From assembly GCA_023374045.1 (NCBI GenBank), contig CM041780.1:90547627-90611626 (forward strand): a stretch of DNA of 64,000 nucleotides, given 5' to 3'. Positions 60,397 through 64,000 of this stretch are shown here, in pieces. Each line of letters opens with the position of its first letter. Within the stretch, counting starts at the first letter, position 1. This stretch comes from Limonium bicolor (taxonomy: Eukaryota; Streptophyta; Magnoliopsida; Caryophyllales; Plumbaginaceae). The notes beneath the pieces are model-generated. The model was given only the letters and a program-made list of their open reading frames with translations. It did no database searches and was not told the DNA's origin. A program made the translations under genes and the position numbers.

Positions 60397-60896
60397 NNNN
60401 NNNNNNNNNNNNNNNNNNNNNNNNNNNNNNNNNNNNNNNNNNNNNNNNNNNNNNNNNNNNNNNNNNNNNNNNNNNNNNNNNNNNNNNNNNNNNNNNNNNN
60501 NNNNNNNNNNNNNNNNNNNNNNNNNNNNNNNNNNNNNNNNNNNNNNNNNNNNNNNNNNNNNNNNNNNNNNNNNNNNNNNNNNNNNNNNNNNNNNNNNNNN
60601 NNNNNNNNNNNNNNNNNNNNNNNNNNNNNNNNNNNNNNNNNNNNNNNNNNNNNNNNNNNNNNNNNNNNNNNNNNNNNNNNNNNNNNNNNNNNNNNNNNNN
60701 NNNNNNNNNNNNNNNNNNNNNNNNNNNNNNNNNNNNNNNNNNNNNNNNNNNNNNNNNNNNNNNNNNNNNNNNNNNNNNNNNNNNNNNNNNNNNNNNNNNN
60801 NNNNNNNNNNNNNNNNNNNNNNNNNNNNNNNNNNNNNNNNNNNNNNNNNNNNNNNNNNNNNNNNNNNNNNNNNNNNNNNNNNNNNNNNNNNNNNNN
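60397..60896. other. Assembly gap, 500 N
   Basis: Placeholder of 500 N. The copia gag on its right continues into the gap. Confidence 0.98.
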
Positions 60897-61930
60897 ATCA
60901 AACATAATTCTAAGTTTAAACGCAGCTCTTCTTCATGGACTATTGTTGTCAAGCACGCTTGTGCCTCATCTTCAGGCTCCGAGTTTGTTTTTGAGACATC
61001 TTCTCCCCAAGATGCGGCAGCAGTTGCTCAGAACTTCTTTACCCTATCTCGAAAACTCTCTCTAAGGCAAATTATAGTTTTTGACTTCATGTCCAGGTTT
61101 GCTACACCTGAAGCAGATGATAGGACCCTTCTTGGGCTTGTAGAATTGCTCCTTTGACTATTTCCTCTCCTTCCACCAAAGATCTTCCTAATAACATTGG
61201 CCATCATAGTAGTTTCTTCTTTCTCATTCGGATCTTCTTCTTCTGTCTCAGTGGACATCTTGTGTGCCTTCAAAGCCAGATCTTTGACCGGTGTTGGGGA
61301 GATTTCTCCCTTCATCTTACCTTAAAAAAATTCTAATCCTAGCTCCTCAAGTTACAGCTTAGACAAATCCTTGGTGGTTTCAAGTAGTGTGGTGTAGTGT
61401 ATGCACTCCTTTCCCAGACAATCAAGATATCTTTCATTAATAGTTTGATTGTCAAGTACGACTTCAACTGTTTTCATATCACTAAGTATCTTATCAAATT
61501 TGTCCTGAGTCTATGTAACAGACTTACCTTCTTGCATTTTGAAGTTATCAAATTGCTTTCTGTATTGCTTTCCTTTAGCTTTGCTAATCGAATACGTCCC
61601 TTCATATGCTACTTTCAGAAAGCTCCAAACTTCCTTAGCTATTCGAATTCCTAACACTTTCTGCTGATCTCCTTCAGAAAGTGATGACACAATCACACAC
61701 CTCGCTTGTTTGTTCTTGCTCGGCAGTTTCTTATCACTTTCTGTCCAGTCTTTCTTCGCCTTTGGTTTTGTCACACCACCTTCAGTAACTTCAAGAACAA
61801 AATCACCTTCGGTGACTACCGTCCAAAGATTGTAGTTGATTGACATCAGTTAGTGTCCCATCTGCTCACACCAATGTGCGTAGTTGAACTTCGTAAGTTT
61901 AGGTGCTTTAACGTTGTAAGAACTCATCTT
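60897..61930 (-). pseudogene. Decayed Ty1-copia gag
   Basis: Minus-strand coding begins with an ATG near 61929 (MSSYNVKAPKLTKFNYAHWC). It proceeds through a gag UBN2-like part with AKEVWSFLKVAYEGTYSISK and KQYRKQFDNFKMQEGKSVT, then LLETTKDLSKL and a serine-rich tail (SQRSNSTSPRRVLSS). In-frame stops lie near 61850, 61511, 61360 and 61325, with a further frame break near 61028. This is the gag polyprotein that would form the virus-like particle; here it is inactive. It continues into the gap. Confidence 0.8.
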
Positions 61931-61974
61931 GATCACCCAGAAGATTTCTCTTCGACTATGAAAAGAGGGGAACC

Positions 61975-61991
61975 TCGCTCTCCTACCAACT
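61975..61991 (-). promoter_or_regulatory. Degenerate copia primer binding site
   Basis: On the minus strand TTGGTAGGAGAGCGAGG follows the LTR end. It differs slightly from the usual TTGGTATCAGAGC, complementary to initiator Met tRNA. Its place, about 50 bp before the gag start, is as expected. Confidence 0.6.
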
Positions 61992-62614
61992 GAAAGTTCT
62001 TAGAACGTAGTTCTTAGTGAGTAGTTACTCACATTGAACTATGTAACAAGCACACAATGAACCAAACTCATATAAAAGTAATTAAAAGATATTGAGAGAG
62101 CTTTCACGCGAATACTTCACTTTATATTAGCACGTACTTGAATCAGTACAACTCATTCCTCAATGAGAACAGACTCTCAAAGAGTTTACACGTAATCCAC
62201 TCGATTTGCCTCACAAACACTAAGTTGAATTACAGCTTATGACTATCTCTCAATCAACTCTCTTCGCAAAGGAATTTTCTCTCAGGAAAACGTTAGCTCA
62301 ATCCTTCTTATCTCGAGCATGTATAAAGTTAACACTAATTAAATCTATATCAGATTGTAAATTAAAGATAAAACTTCCTAAGATAAAATATTAACAACCG
62401 TACAGAATAACGAGTACATCATAATATTTATTCTCCCTAAAAATAAAATTTTCTGATGTAATTACTCTAGTAAAAATCCTGACCATCGTCTTCGCCCTTT
62501 GATTCTCTTAGCGCTTAGACGTTTGTGTCTGTGACGCAGACTTAGTATTTCACTTTGCTCAATGCTCTGTGACCCATACTTAGGATGACAAATCAAAAAA
62601 CATTTACACTAACA
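61991..62614 (-). mobile_element. 5' LTR of the Ty1-copia element
   Basis: On the minus strand it starts with TGTTAGTGTAAATG (62614) and ends with TTCTAAGAACTTTCA (61991), just before the primer site. The length of 624 bp is usual for copia. The other LTR is not in the window, so the borders rest on TG/CA ends and context. Confidence 0.65.
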
Positions 62615-63628
62615 TTCGCCTTTATCAAAATTACATCCAGATGTGCATACGTGAAGAAGTTCTTAACCCGCATCAGCATCAGCATTACCTCTTCCCAATA
62701 TCAACACAAATTGTCTCCCACTCTTGATATATAACCCATGTCGGCATCAGAAATACTACAACTTCCATCACCTCAAGATTGTTTACTTTAAATGTTATAC
62801 TCTACTCCTGAACATTCGCATGCAAATCCCTACGAAAATTTCTAATCTGCGGGACCGAGGAAACCCAATGACATAAACTTAACAGAGGAGAAAAATGCCT
62901 CGTGTCCGTGTAATTGAAAGTGGCCCTTTTTGGATTTGCATCCCGCAGATAATTAATGGATAGTCTTGACAACATGGAGTCACTCATCTTGTAGAAAGTT
63001 TTCTTGCTGCTGGGATCAGCGGCAACCACTACTTGGCAAGGAGAGATGGAGGTCCACTAATAGCTCCCAAACTTGAATAGCTCCAGTAAAACTACAGGTG
63101 TAAGGACTACACCGAAAGATGAAAAATGCAAACTTCAAGAATCTCTGTTGATCTTCTTCTACCGCATAATTTTTATCGCCCATGTTATTATTGGTGAAAT
63201 CAAGAAGCAGCACATGGAGGGCAAAGCGTGGAGAGGAAGAGCAACACCTAATACGAGCCAAATTGGTAGAAAATGGAATTCATTCCCGATTTTGGAATAC
63301 CAGACCCAACGAAACCGACCTGCGGAAGGGCAACAACTAAGGGAATTCATTTCCGATTAAAACGACATACACATATAATGATTTGGATGTCGAGCCCTTT
63401 TGATGAGACGTAAATCAAACAACAGCCTCTTTGGTGCAAAAAGAAGGGAACCAGAGCATCGAGAAAGCAGAGAAGAGCTATGAAAGATGCAAGGGAGCTT
63501 GTGAAATAGGGAATCAATGAAAAACTATAGACTCTTGCTTGTCGAATCTACTAGAGGGAAAAAAAAGGCGTCGATAAGTGTTAATTATTTCTTTTCAATT
63601 TTGTATAGAAGGTTTCATTTTTTGGAAA
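62615..63628. other. Unassigned sequence with unrecognised open frames
   Basis: Flank of the copia element. The minus strand has overlapping open stretches (63350-63159, 63261-63016, 63029-62802) in different frames, for example SKKTFYKMSDSMLSRLSINYL and GAIQVWELLVDLHLSLPS. They could be pieces of one decayed gene, but I do not recognise the family and cannot support a coding call. Confidence 0.3.
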
Positions 63629-63918
63629 ATTCATAATATATCACTGTTTAATTTTCTAATTTACAAAATACCACTGTTTAAACATGTTTAAACGTTGTCC
63701 AAAATTAATAAAACTTTATATAGATCGGGTCCCACATGTCACATATGAGTTTAAAAAACTTTAATTTGATATTAGACCAAAATATAACACTTTAGCATCG
63801 TCCATGTAAAGTTTAATCAATTTTGACAACGTTTAGGCATGTTTAAAGCTAAATTACGAAAAAAAACAATGATATTTTATGAATTAGAAACTTAAACAGT
63901 GATATCTTGTGAATTTTT
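63629..63918. mobile_element. MITE-like inverted-repeat element
   Basis: Facing arms of about 110 bp: AAAATTCATAATATATCACTG at the left and its close complement near 63890-63915 at the right. Inner arm words AACATGTTTAAACGTTGTCC and GACAACGTTTAGGCATG also pair. No coding sequence. I could not fix a target duplication. Confidence 0.65.
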
Positions 63919-64000
63919 CTTTTTTTCCACTGACGAGTTAATATAGTTCTAGACAATGTACATTATCTCGTGGCATTTCATGAATTATATTGTACGTCAA

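Overview
The window is repeat-dense, AT-rich nuclear DNA from a flowering plant, probably a eudicot with a large genome. The evidence is a plant L1-type LINE with a DUF4283/zinc-knuckle ORF1, a CACTA (En/Spm) transposon with plant-type transposase genes, Ty3-type LTRs with an initiator-Met tRNA primer site, and a hAT fragment of the plant TTF-zinc-finger type. I see no convincing single-copy host gene. Three runs of exactly 500 N (6070-6569, 29708-30207, 60397-60896) split the window into four contigs, so order and distance across them are not secure.

Layout. 1-6069: one copy of a U3-like repeat, the 3' end of a minus-strand LTR, and two forward LTR starts nested in each other (1002 and 2460). 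6570-9330: a decayed minus-strand element with a proline-rich gag-like fragment, a GC-rich minisatellite and a promoter, sharing its U3 with positions 1-447. 9331-26648: one forward Ty3-type element without recognisable pol. Its 5' LTR is truncated, its primer site is at 11261, its interior is interrupted by a 5.9-kb solo LTR, its polypurine tract is at 22287, and its 3' LTR holds a hAT deletion derivative. 26649-29707: start of another LTR, related to and inverted relative to the solo LTR.

30208-43231: the 3' end of a forward LTR, then a minus-strand LTR split by a LINE (32120-40174) that is flanked by a 17-bp target duplication. The LINE's ORF2 is itself split by a 2.19-kb solo LTR (34634-36821). 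43232-56000: a decayed Athila-like retroelement carrying a 10.6-kb CACTA transposon (43624-54203) with two adjacent minus-strand genes: a TNP2-type transposase, and a multi-exon TNPA-like gene ending in a Ulp1/C48 protease-like domain. 57054-58731: a 5'-truncated LINE and a Mutator-like non-autonomous element. 60897-62614: a decayed Ty1-copia gag with its 5' LTR, followed by unrecognised sequence and a MITE near 63.7 kb.

The most unusual signal is architectural. Nearly all the long Ty3-type LTRs, though of different families, carry two to four AG|GT splice-donor-like sites about 125-230 bp apart. Where the 3' end is present there is also a conserved pyrimidine-tract CAG acceptor 240-400 bp before the LTR end, usually beside a GC hairpin, and in three LTRs a further hairpin nearer the primer site. 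This looks like an intron held within the LTR leader.

Several breaks in the CACTA and LINE genes are one-base indels, mostly at base runs, so part of the apparent decay could be sequencing error.
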